This document shows, piece by piece, positions 57,063 through 64,000 of a stretch of 64,000 nt of DNA (positions are counted from its first letter, which is position 1; every line of letters begins with the position of its first letter). The DNA comes from Keratinibaculum paraultunense (lineage in GTDB: Bacteria > Bacillota > Clostridia > Tissierellales > Tepidimicrobiaceae). Position numbers and translations under genes: made by a program. Location: positions 1,736,001-1,800,000 of the forward strand of contig NZ_CP068564.1 in NCBI RefSeq assembly GCF_016767175.1, read 5' to 3'. The notes beneath the pieces were generated by a model, which saw only the letters and a program-made list of their open reading frames with translations, was not told the DNA's origin and ran no database searches.

Positions 57063-58033
57063 TATTTATTTTCACCTCCATATAGGTGACAGCATATAGT
57101 TCTTCCATCTTCCATTTTGATTTTTTCAGGTTTTTTATTATAGCAAATATCTATAGCGTTAGAACATCTTGGAGCAAATATACATCCTTTTACCCGTTTA
57201 GATAAGTCTGGCAAAAATCCAGATATTGATTTTATCTTCTCTCTATCTCCTTTGAGGGATGGAAAAGATGATACTAATCCTTTTGTATAGGGGTGCAGTG
57301 GATTTTTTAATACATTCTTTACATATCCTAGCTCCATTAGCTCCCCTGCGTACACGATTGCTACTTTGTTGCAAGATGTAGCTACTACAGACATATCGTG
57401 GGTGATCATAATTCTAGTCATATCAAGTTCTTCTTCCATTCTAGATATTTCATCTAGTATTTGTCCTTGAGTGACTACATCTAATGCAGTGGTTGCTTCA
57501 TCCATTATTAAAAGCTTTGGATCATGAATTAAGCTTATTGCAATGGATACTCTTTGAAGCATACCTCCAGATAATTCATGGGGGTATAGATTATATACTC
57601 TATTAGATAGATTTACTAAATCTAATAGGTAAAAAAATCTATCCTTTATTTCTTCTTTAGTAGCATTAGGCTTATGAATACGGTATATATCTTCAATATG
57701 AGTTCCTATCTTATGAACGGGAGATAGGGAATTCATGGATTTTTGAAATATTACAGATAATTCTTTCCATCTGATTTTTTTCATCTCTTCTTCCGATAAT
57801 TTGGTTAAATCCACTCCAGAAAAATTAGCAGTTCCTGAAATTTGGGCTCCATCTTCAGGAAGTAACCTTAATACTCCCATGGCTAAGGTGGATTTACCAG
57901 AACCAGATTCTCCTACAATACCTAGGGAGTCCCCTTTATATATTTCAAAGTCAACATTTTTCACTGCATATACCTTTTTGTATTTGTTTATATATGTTAC
58001 ACTGAAATCTTTTAAATCTAAAATAGGTTCCAT
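57062..58033 (-). CDS. oppD: Oligopeptide ABC transporter ATPase OppD
   Basis: 323 residues. Walker A GESGSGKST, Q-loop FQKSMNSLSPVHKIG, signature LSGGMLQR, Walker B LLIMDEATTALD and ITHDMSVVA are intact. The C-terminal extension has GCIFAPRCSNAIDICYNKKP with the family cysteines. It lies between oppC and oppF with AGGGGTG before the ATG. Confidence 0.95.
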   Translation of the reverse strand: MEPILDLKDFSVTYINKYKKVYAVKNVDFEIYKGDSLGIVGESGSGKSTLAMGVLRLLPEDGAQISGTANFSGVDLTKLSEEEMKKIRWKELSVIFQKSMNSLSPVHKIGTHIEDIYRIHKPNATKEEIKDRFFYLLDLVNLSNRVYNLYPHELSGGMLQRVSIAISLIHDPKLLIMDEATTALDVVTQGQILDEISRMEEELDMTRIMITHDMSVVATSCNKVAIVYAGELMELGYVKNVLKNPLHPYTKGLVSSFPSLKGDREKIKSISGFLPDLSKRVKGCIFAPRCSNAIDICYNKKPEKIKMEDGRTICCHLYGGENK

Positions 58034-58035
58034 TT

Positions 58036-58896
58036 TTATTCACCCCTCTGATTAATATGTTTAGGGTTAAGTGTATAGTTGATCCCGTCTCCTAATAGAT
58101 AAAATATCGTTACTGTAAGAACTATGGCTAAACCTGCAAAGGTAGTTATCCACCATGCACTAGTAATATATGGTTTACCTTCATATATCATATGTCCCCA
58201 GCTAATTGCATTTGGATCTCCTAGCCCTAAAAAGCTAAGGCTGGCTTCTGTTAGTATAGCATTGGACATTCCCATAGTGGTGTTTGCTATTACAGGGAAT
58301 ATTCCATTAGGAATTATATATTTAAATAATATTTGTCTATCTGTCTCTCCCATGGCAACTGCTGCTTTGACAAAAGTTCTTTCCCTTAAGGATAAAGCTT
58401 GGGCTCTCATTAGTTTTGCATTAGATGGCCAAGTTGTAATCCCAATTACTATCATTACATTGGGAAGGGTGTTCCCAAAAAGTGCAATTATAAGGAGGAT
58501 TAGAAAAAAAGTAGGGAGCATCATAAATATATTTATTATTTCCGAAACAACTTGATCTACTTTACCTCCAAAATAACCAGCAGCTCCACCAATTAAAATT
58601 CCTAATAATCCAGAAATTAATGCAGAAATGAGGGCTACTTTAAGAGAGGTCCTTGTGCCATATATAAGCATACTGAAAATATCCTGTCCCATTTTATTGG
58701 TTCCAAGCAAATGCCCATTTTCTCCTAATCCATTTAATATATCCGGTCCAAAATTATATGGATTTTCTGGTGCAATTAAAGGTGCAAATATTACTATGAA
58801 CAGCAATAATATAGTGCCATATATTCCAAATCTTAATTGTCTACTGTCTAAAAACGCATGCTTAAATCTATTAAAACCTTTTTTTACATTTGTCAT
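58036..58896 (-). CDS. oppC: Oligopeptide ABC transporter permease OppC
   Basis: 286 residues with six expected membrane segments, an N-terminal OppC-type region (FGIYGTILLLFIVIFAPLIA) and the cytoplasmic coupling helix RAQALSLRERTFVKAAVAMG before IIPNGIFPVI. Forms the channel with OppB. AAGGAGGG precedes the ATG. Confidence 0.94.
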   Translation of the reverse strand: MTNVKKGFNRFKHAFLDSRQLRFGIYGTILLLFIVIFAPLIAPENPYNFGPDILNGLGENGHLLGTNKMGQDIFSMLIYGTRTSLKVALISALISGLLGILIGGAAGYFGGKVDQVVSEIINIFMMLPTFFLILLIIALFGNTLPNVMIVIGITTWPSNAKLMRAQALSLRERTFVKAAVAMGETDRQILFKYIIPNGIFPVIANTTMGMSNAILTEASLSFLGLGDPNAISWGHMIYEGKPYITSAWWITTFAGLAIVLTVTIFYLLGDGINYTLNPKHINQRGE

Positions 58897-58907
58897 ATTA
58901 ACCCTCC

Positions 58908-59870
58908 TTAGTATCTAATCCTAGGATCCAGCATTGCATATACAATATCAACTATAATCATCACAATTGCAATTGAAATTGACATTATAAGATACATGCC
59001 CATCAAGGTTGGATAATCCCTTTGATTAATAGCTGTTAGTACTAATCTACCAGTGCCAGGCCATGCAAATACAATTTCTATTAATGCAACACCTGTTATT
59101 AAATAGGCCATGGATATTCCAAATATTGTAATGGTAGGTAGTATTGCATTTTTAAAAATATATTTATTGAACATTTTTTTCTCATCCATACCTGCAGCCT
59201 TTAAGGTTAAAATGAAATCCTCATTGGTTACTTGCAATACAGAAGATTTTGCTATTCTAAAATATGCTGGAATTTCCACTAGTATTAATGTACCTACAGG
59301 AAGTATCATATGCTTAATGACATCCATAACATAGGCTTTACCTGTAAGAGATGCTCTCGGATTTGTCATTCCATAGGTTGGAAGTATTTTTAATTTAGAG
59401 GAAAAAATAATGATAAGCATCAGTCCAAGCCAAAATGAAGGCATGGAATTTAATATATAGGAAAAACCTGAAAAAATAGTATCTATTATGGTACCTTCTT
59501 TTCTAGCTGCAACAATTCCCATAGTCGTACCTATGATTAGAGATAATATTCCCGCAGTTAAAACTAGTAAAATAGTTGCAGGAAGTTTTTCTGCAATCAT
59601 TTTTGATACAGGCTTGTTATATATAATGGAAGTACCCAAATCTCCTTTCATAGCAGTCTTTAAATAATTTACATATTGAACAGGTAATGGCTTATCCAGT
59701 CCATATTTCTTTTCTAAGGCAGCTCTTAATTGCTGATCATCTGTTTCTTTACCCATTAGAGTTTTTATAGGATCTCCTGGGGCTAGATTAATTATTATAA
59801 AATTTAGGGTAAAAGCTATTATGATGGTAAAAATACCAGCTACTACTCTTTTGCCTATATATTTGCTCAT
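58908..59870 (-). CDS. oppB: Oligopeptide ABC transporter permease OppB
   Basis: 320 residues with six membrane segments. The N-terminus is VAGIFTIIIAFTLNFIIINLAPGDP, and a coupling region TNEDFILTLKAAGMDEKKMF is followed by AILPTITIFG. First gene of the operon oppB-C-D-F-A, M14 peptidase and two amidohydrolases. A consensus promoter and a palindrome lie upstream, divergent from a TetR gene. TAGGAGTG precedes the ATG. Confidence 0.94.
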   Translation of the reverse strand: MSKYIGKRVVAGIFTIIIAFTLNFIIINLAPGDPIKTLMGKETDDQQLRAALEKKYGLDKPLPVQYVNYLKTAMKGDLGTSIIYNKPVSKMIAEKLPATILLVLTAGILSLIIGTTMGIVAARKEGTIIDTIFSGFSYILNSMPSFWLGLMLIIIFSSKLKILPTYGMTNPRASLTGKAYVMDVIKHMILPVGTLILVEIPAYFRIAKSSVLQVTNEDFILTLKAAGMDEKKMFNKYIFKNAILPTITIFGISMAYLITGVALIEIVFAWPGTGRLVLTAINQRDYPTLMGMYLIMSISIAIVMIIVDIVYAMLDPRIRY

Positions 59871-60011
59871 TCTATCACTCCTATGATTAATATTTTTTAA
59901 GTTCTATTTTTAGTTTTCAATTTACTAGATAAAATAATTCAACTTTCACCTTTGTTTCGTATGATAATTTAGTTTCAATTTATTCCAATTTAACGCTTTA
60001 GTGTAATGGGG

Positions 60012-60021
60012 GAACGCGTTC
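60012..60021. promoter_or_regulatory. Candidate TetR operator
   Basis: GAACGCGTTC is a perfect 10-bp palindrome, GC-rich against an AT-rich background, about 22 bases downstream of the opp -10 box. This is a plausible repressor site for the divergent TetR protein; not proven. Confidence 0.4.
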
Positions 60022-60042
60022 ATTAATTACTTATTATCTGTA

Positions 60043-60071
60043 ATATTACCATAGTAAAATATGAATGTCAA
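60043..60071 (-). promoter_or_regulatory. Promoter of the opp peptide operon
   Basis: On the minus strand TTGACA (60071-60066) and TAATAT (60048-60043), 17 bases apart. Confidence 0.75.
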
Positions 60072-60113
60072 TAATTTTTTTGTATTTCCAAAAATATCAT
60101 CTATTCAGTCAAA

Positions 60114-60142
60114 TTGTAATTTAATAAAACATTCTGTATAAT
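60114..60142 (+). promoter_or_regulatory. Promoter of the TetR gene at 60184
   Basis: TTGTAA (60114-60119) and TATAAT (60137-60142), 17 bases apart, 41 bases before the ATG. Confidence 0.75.
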
Positions 60143-60183
60143 GTAAGATGTAGTAAATAAATTTAATCGAAAGAGGAGGTAAT

Positions 60184-60774
60184 ATGCCAAAACAACGTTT
60201 TTTTAACTTGCCTGATTCTAAAAAAGAAAAGATAATAGATACTGCTTATGACATGTTTATAGAGATGGATTATGAAGATGTGACTATCAGAGCCTTAGCC
60301 AAGGCATTTGATATTTCTATAGGTAGCTTTTATCAGTATTTTCATGATAAAGATGATTTATATCTATATTTAATGAGTACCATTGAGAAAAAAATATATG
60401 CTGCTCATGAACAAAAATATGGCTATTTCCTTATGGATCCTAATGTAATTCCGATAGAAGATATATGTACACAAAAAGAAATAGAATTCAACCGAACTTG
60501 GTATAGAGCACCAGTTGAAGTAATGATGAAATTTTATTTTAATGAATATAGCAAAGATTTAAATAGTAATGTAATGAAAGAATTAATAGAACTTAAAAAT
60601 TCTGGGAAACTAAAAGATTCAGTAGACATAGATTTTATTTTTCATATTTATGCTACTTCCATGTTTAATATTTTAATGTATTTTAGGGAAAATAACATAA
60701 CTGATGAAAACCAAAAAATAGATTTAAAAACAAAGTTCTATACAGATTGGTTTTTAAGAGGAATATTAAAATAA
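60184..60774 (+). CDS. TetR-family transcriptional regulator
   Basis: 196 residues. The DNA-binding domain is KEKIIDTAYDMFIEMDYEDV, then TIRALAKAFDISIGSFYQYFHDKDDL, ending in the family FYQYF motif. The C-terminal helical domain (about 75-196) is probably ligand-binding. It is divergent from the opp/M14/amidohydrolase operon and is the likely controller of it. AGAGGAGG precedes the ATG. The arrangement mirrors the TetR gene at 41742 beside the other peptide cluster. Confidence 0.9.
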   Translation: MPKQRFFNLPDSKKEKIIDTAYDMFIEMDYEDVTIRALAKAFDISIGSFYQYFHDKDDLYLYLMSTIEKKIYAAHEQKYGYFLMDPNVIPIEDICTQKEIEFNRTWYRAPVEVMMKFYFNEYSKDLNSNVMKELIELKNSGKLKDSVDIDFIFHIYATSMFNILMYFRENNITDENQKIDLKTKFYTDWFLRGILK

Positions 60775-60902
60775 TAAAATCGGATAAATCAGCTAATAAA
60801 ATTTTCGTATGTTGCTATTTCATAGCTTACATTCTAACTTCAAGATAATATATAAAAAACTATTAAATATACTTGTTTTTCAAACCTTACATTGGTTAGG
60901 CA

Positions 60903-60951
60903 AATACAAGAAAAAGCTGTTGGCATGCCGTCAACAGCTTTTTCTTGTATT
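60903..60951. terminator. Strong bidirectional terminator
   Basis: AATACAAGAAAAAGCTGTTG (60903-60922) pairs fully with 60932-60951 around a 9-base loop. It separates the TetR gene from the convergent glucosaminidase gene. Confidence 0.85.
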
Positions 60952-60960
60952 TACCCATAT

Positions 60961-63072
60961 CTATATTTTAATCTTGTCCAATTTTCGTAAATTGTGTTGC
61001 TTTATAAGCCTAATCAGTTTTAATGCATATTCAGGATCCGTTGCATATCCTGATCTTTTTAGAGCCCAAGCACCTTGAACACTGTCATACATAACTTCTT
61101 TGAAGGGCTTATACCTTTCAGAATTCAATAAAAGATTCTTATGATCCATCCAGCTTTCCTCAACACTATTATAGGCTCTAAACTTTGCATCTACATAATA
61201 AGTTTTGCCATTATATACTTCCCATGTATTGTATATAACTGAACCATTAGGACCTTCTCCCTTTATTCCAAATAGATTATATGAAGGCTTTCCAGTATAT
61301 TTATCCACTGGAACCTTTTGTCCCCAACCAGTTTCAAGAATGGATTGAGCTACCTGCAGGGCAGCTGACATACCAGTCTTTTCCCAAGAATCTTGAGCAA
61401 GAGTTGATGCTAAATTTAAAAATTTATCTTTTTCAATTATAGGTACTGCTTCATATATTTTACCTAAATACACCCTAATTGGAACTGGTTCACTTTTAAT
61501 TTCTTTATTTTCATATTTAGCTATGGCTTGTATATTCCAATAACCTTCGTCCTCTTTAGCTGGAGTATATACTACTTCCATTAATGGATTTTTATTTTCT
61601 GCTATAGTTTTTATCTTGCCTGTCTCTTTGTTTATGAGTACATAGTTTACATAATCTAGTGGAACATTGCTTATAGTTTTTAAACTAGTAGATTCCCTTA
61701 ATACTTGATTAGGTCCTACACCTTCTAAAAGCACTTTAGGTTCCCCTGTTAATTTAACCTTTATAGGTTTACTTTCGTAATATTTCCCTTTTGTATCTTT
61801 AACTTTAACTAGTAATTCTTTTTCGCCAGATATTTCAGGTCCTGGAAACCACCTATATCCTCCATAAGCCTTTTTTTCAAGTATTTGTTCATTATGAGTT
61901 TTTGGATCCCTTAATATATATTGGGTTTCCAACACATCAAAATTTCTAGAAGCTAAAAGATTTACTGGTTTATTTATTACTTGTCCTTCTTGTACACCTT
62001 TTAATTCTAATTTAGGGCTTGCATTTACCTTAGCCTTTACCTCGTTGCTTTCATAAGATTTATCATTGCCGTCATATGCAATCACTTTAAAAGAATAATT
62101 GCCATTTTCTTTAACATTAGGTTCCCATTTATATTTTCCATAAGGATCTACTGGAATATCTTCATCCATAATTTTAGTATTTCCTGTATCTAAATTTGTA
62201 ACTTCATATTTTACATAATAAGCTAAAAAGTTAGGATCTGCTCCCATATATATGGTATCATCAAGAATTTCGCCTTCTTCTATCCCTGTCAGTAAAACCT
62301 TAGGTTTTATATCCATAATAACTGAAATGGCATCTCCTCCTATGAATTTACCATTTTTATTATAGAGAGCTGCTACTAATATCTTTTCTCCTTTGTCCTC
62401 TACATCTGGTAGCCAAGTATATTTCCCTACTATATTCTCCCCTCTAGCTATTACTTTTCCTTCCAATGTTTCAGGGTCTAATAATAGGTATTTTATCTCT
62501 TTGGCATCTTTAAATTTATCTTGAGGAATCTCTATTTGCAATAAAGTTTTCCCATTTACAACTTGTCCAGATTTTAAAGTGGATATATTTATATCAAAAA
62601 AAGGTTCTACATTTCCTTCTATATTGGAATCTATATAAACGGTTCTAGTAGATTCATCCCACTGAACTCCTACCCCTAGTGCATTTGCTATAAAACGAAC
62701 AGGTACAAAGGTACGACTTTCTATAATCTTAGGTGGTACATCTATTATACTATAGTTTTTTTCTCCATCTTCATAAGAAACTAGGTGACTCCCTATTTTT
62801 AATCTAACTACTTTATTATCCATTTTAATAGTTACTATTCTATCATTACCATTCCATTCAACTTTTCCTCCCAATTCTTCCGATACAAATCGAATTGGTA
62901 CTAATGTTCTTCCGCTTTCAACTATAGAACTCATAAAAGAAGTAATGTCTTTCCCATTTACTATTAATTTAATGGGTTTGGCAGCAAAAGAACAAGTACT
63001 AAAGCATTGTGAACAAATTAATAGTATGAGTAATAGGGAAAACAATGTTACATTAAGTATATTCCTTTTCAT
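60961..63072 (-). CDS. Secreted glucosaminidase with copper-amine-oxidase-like N-terminal domain
   Basis: 703 residues. A signal peptide (about 1-31, ending near CSFAAKP) leads into two copper-amine-oxidase N-terminal-like stalk repeats (SGRTLVPIRFVSEELGGKVE and SRTFVPVRFIANALGVGVQW, about 45-150), a cell-wall-associated module common in Clostridia. A long series of beta-rich, Ig-like repeats follows (each with Y or KW plus P near its end, for example KYTWLPDVEDKG, KYKWEPNVKENG and GYRWFPGPEISG). The C-terminal domain (about 550-700) is a FlgJ/LytD-type glucosaminidase: QVAQSILETGWGQKVP has the catalytic glutamate, then NLFGIKGEG and FRAYNSVEESWMDH. It would cut peptidoglycan during growth or division. 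AGGAGG precedes the ATG. Confidence 0.9.
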   Translation of the reverse strand: MKRNILNVTLFSLLLILLICSQCFSTCSFAAKPIKLIVNGKDITSFMSSIVESGRTLVPIRFVSEELGGKVEWNGNDRIVTIKMDNKVVRLKIGSHLVSYEDGEKNYSIIDVPPKIIESRTFVPVRFIANALGVGVQWDESTRTVYIDSNIEGNVEPFFDINISTLKSGQVVNGKTLLQIEIPQDKFKDAKEIKYLLLDPETLEGKVIARGENIVGKYTWLPDVEDKGEKILVAALYNKNGKFIGGDAISVIMDIKPKVLLTGIEEGEILDDTIYMGADPNFLAYYVKYEVTNLDTGNTKIMDEDIPVDPYGKYKWEPNVKENGNYSFKVIAYDGNDKSYESNEVKAKVNASPKLELKGVQEGQVINKPVNLLASRNFDVLETQYILRDPKTHNEQILEKKAYGGYRWFPGPEISGEKELLVKVKDTKGKYYESKPIKVKLTGEPKVLLEGVGPNQVLRESTSLKTISNVPLDYVNYVLINKETGKIKTIAENKNPLMEVVYTPAKEDEGYWNIQAIAKYENKEIKSEPVPIRVYLGKIYEAVPIIEKDKFLNLASTLAQDSWEKTGMSAALQVAQSILETGWGQKVPVDKYTGKPSYNLFGIKGEGPNGSVIYNTWEVYNGKTYYVDAKFRAYNSVEESWMDHKNLLLNSERYKPFKEVMYDSVQGAWALKRSGYATDPEYALKLIRLIKQHNLRKLDKIKI

Positions 63073-63155
63073 GTTTTTCCTCCTTCATTTTTTAAAAAAC
63101 ATTTACTTATATTATAATCATAAATAAACAAATAAGCTAACACTAAGCTGGTAAA

Positions 63156-63779
63156 TTATATATTTTTCATTATAATACCTTCTACAGTTTCTGCAACATC
63201 TTCACACGCATCGCAACAATCTTCAAATACTTGGAAAATTCGTGTCCAAACTATAACATCCATAATATCTGTAGGCTCTATATATAAATTTCTTACAGCA
63301 TTTATATAAAATCTATCTCCTTCTTCTTCTATTTGATTTATACTTACTATGAAATCATGTATATTATTTGATTTTCTAAAATTGGGAAACTCTTTCATCA
63401 TATCTTTAATCTTTTCACAGCCTCTAACTATAATATCTGCAAACTCAATAGCTTCTTCCCGTATTTCACGAATATTATACATATAAAGCCTTAACAGTAT
63501 ATCTTCTGTAGAATCTATAACTTCATCAAGCTCTTGTGCTAATAGTATTATATCTTCCCTTTCTATAGGAGGCACAAACTCCTTAGCAAGATTTTTCATC
63601 ATATCATGAACCTCAGTATCAGCTTTATATTCTTTTTTATGCATACTTTCCATTGCCTGAGGAAGTTTTTCCACATCAAAATTTTCAATTATATCTGCCA
63701 ATTCTTTAGCCACTTCATATGTATATTGTCCCATCCTCATAAACATAGCATAATAATCATATCCTTTTTTTCGTCTCAC
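63156..63779 (-). CDS. DUF47 (PhoU-like) protein, Pit accessory
   Basis: 207 residues, all-helical, with the DUF47/PhoU-like pattern: MHKKEYKADTEVHDMMKNLA, REDIILLAQELDEVIDSTEDI and a late FEDCCDACEDVAETVEGI. Such proteins bind metal through the E/D-rich helices and regulate low-affinity phosphate uptake. It starts at GTG with AGGAGG upstream, 17 bases after the phosphate transporter gene, so both are one operon. Confidence 0.9.
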   Translation of the reverse strand: MRRKKGYDYYAMFMRMGQYTYEVAKELADIIENFDVEKLPQAMESMHKKEYKADTEVHDMMKNLAKEFVPPIEREDIILLAQELDEVIDSTEDILLRLYMYNIREIREEAIEFADIIVRGCEKIKDMMKEFPNFRKSNNIHDFIVSINQIEEEGDRFYINAVRNLYIEPTDIMDVIVWTRIFQVFEDCCDACEDVAETVEGIIMKNI

Positions 63780-63796
63780 ATAAATCCTCCTCCAAT

Positions 63797-64000
63797 TTAA
63801 AATAGTACCATAAATAGTTTAGCCATTAAAAAACCTATCATACCGCAGCCAGGAAAAGTCAACACCCAAGTCATAACCATTTCCTTGACCAAAGACCAGT
63901 TTACAGAAGATAATCTTCTAGCTGAACCTACCCCCATAATAGCTGTGGTTTTTGTATGAGTAGTACTAACAGGCAATCCAAACATAGAAGAAAAAAGCAA
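63797..64000 (-). CDS. Inorganic phosphate transporter Pit, C-terminal part (cut by window edge)
   Basis: At least 67 residues at the right edge; the gene continues beyond 64000, so the start is not visible. FGLPVSTTHTKTTAIMGVG is the PiT family signature, and VLTFPGCGMIGFLMAKLFM the last membrane helix. It is a sodium- or proton-coupled phosphate carrier, here upstream of its DUF47 partner. Confidence 0.9.
   Translation of the reverse strand: MLFSSMFGLPVSTTHTKTTAIMGVGSARRLSSVNWSLVKEMVMTWVLTFPGCGMIGFLMAKLFMVLF

Overview
The window comes from a low-GC, protein-fermenting anaerobic Firmicute, probably of the Clostridia/Tissierellia type. The signs are AT-rich coding, strong AGGAGG-type ribosome sites, frequent TTG and GTG starts, a flagellin remnant, and several peptidase and oligopeptide-uptake genes. 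No rRNA or tRNA gene lies inside it, so the genus is not fixed.

The left half (about 3.2-32.9 kb) is a CRISPR island. Two very long arrays share one 30-bp repeat: 127 repeats at 3215-11734, and 69 full plus one truncated repeat at 27731-32355. Both are transcribed leftwards from near-identical 500-bp leaders on their right side, giving a crRNA 5' handle ATTGAAAC. Between them is a leftward effector operon (25083 to 15372): CARF nuclease-like protein, HD-less Cas10, a Cas7-Cas5-Cas11-like fusion (Csx10), a double Cas7, Csx19, a Cas7 with a large insertion, and a membrane-anchored NERD nuclease-like protein. The subunit plan matches the type III-D variant (III-Dv) related to the ancestry of type III-E. 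No cas1, cas2 or cas6 is in the window, so spacer capture and crRNA processing must be supplied from elsewhere. A degenerate repeat plus leader fragment sits in the 3' end of the operon just before its terminator. The island also holds decayed tnpB and sugar-isomerase-like genes, an ECF sigma factor with a partner gene, and an ABC exporter bracketed by 48-bp direct repeats.

The right half (33-64 kb) is mostly chromosomal metabolism. It has an AI-2E-type permease, a lipoprotein, and a first peptide-use cluster (M29-like aminopeptidase, DUF979, DUF969, large M14 peptidase) divergent from a TetR gene. Then comes a scarred zone (42.3-44.6 kb) with fragments of flagellin, a replication-type protein and a type I restriction system, around an amidase and next to an intact HaeIII-like restriction-modification pair. 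A chemoreceptor and an M18 aminopeptidase follow. A second peptide operon (59870 to 50655) encodes an Opp importer, an M14 peptidase and two amidohydrolases, and is divergent from a second TetR gene. The window ends with a cell-wall glucosaminidase and a DUF47/Pit phosphate-transport pair. The left edge carries a CoA-disulfide reductase gene broken by a frameshift.

Functionally, the CRISPR part would be a type III response in which crRNAs guide RNA cleavage by the Cas7 units and Cas10 makes a cyclic nucleotide that activates the CARF protein. The peptide clusters point to growth on peptides.
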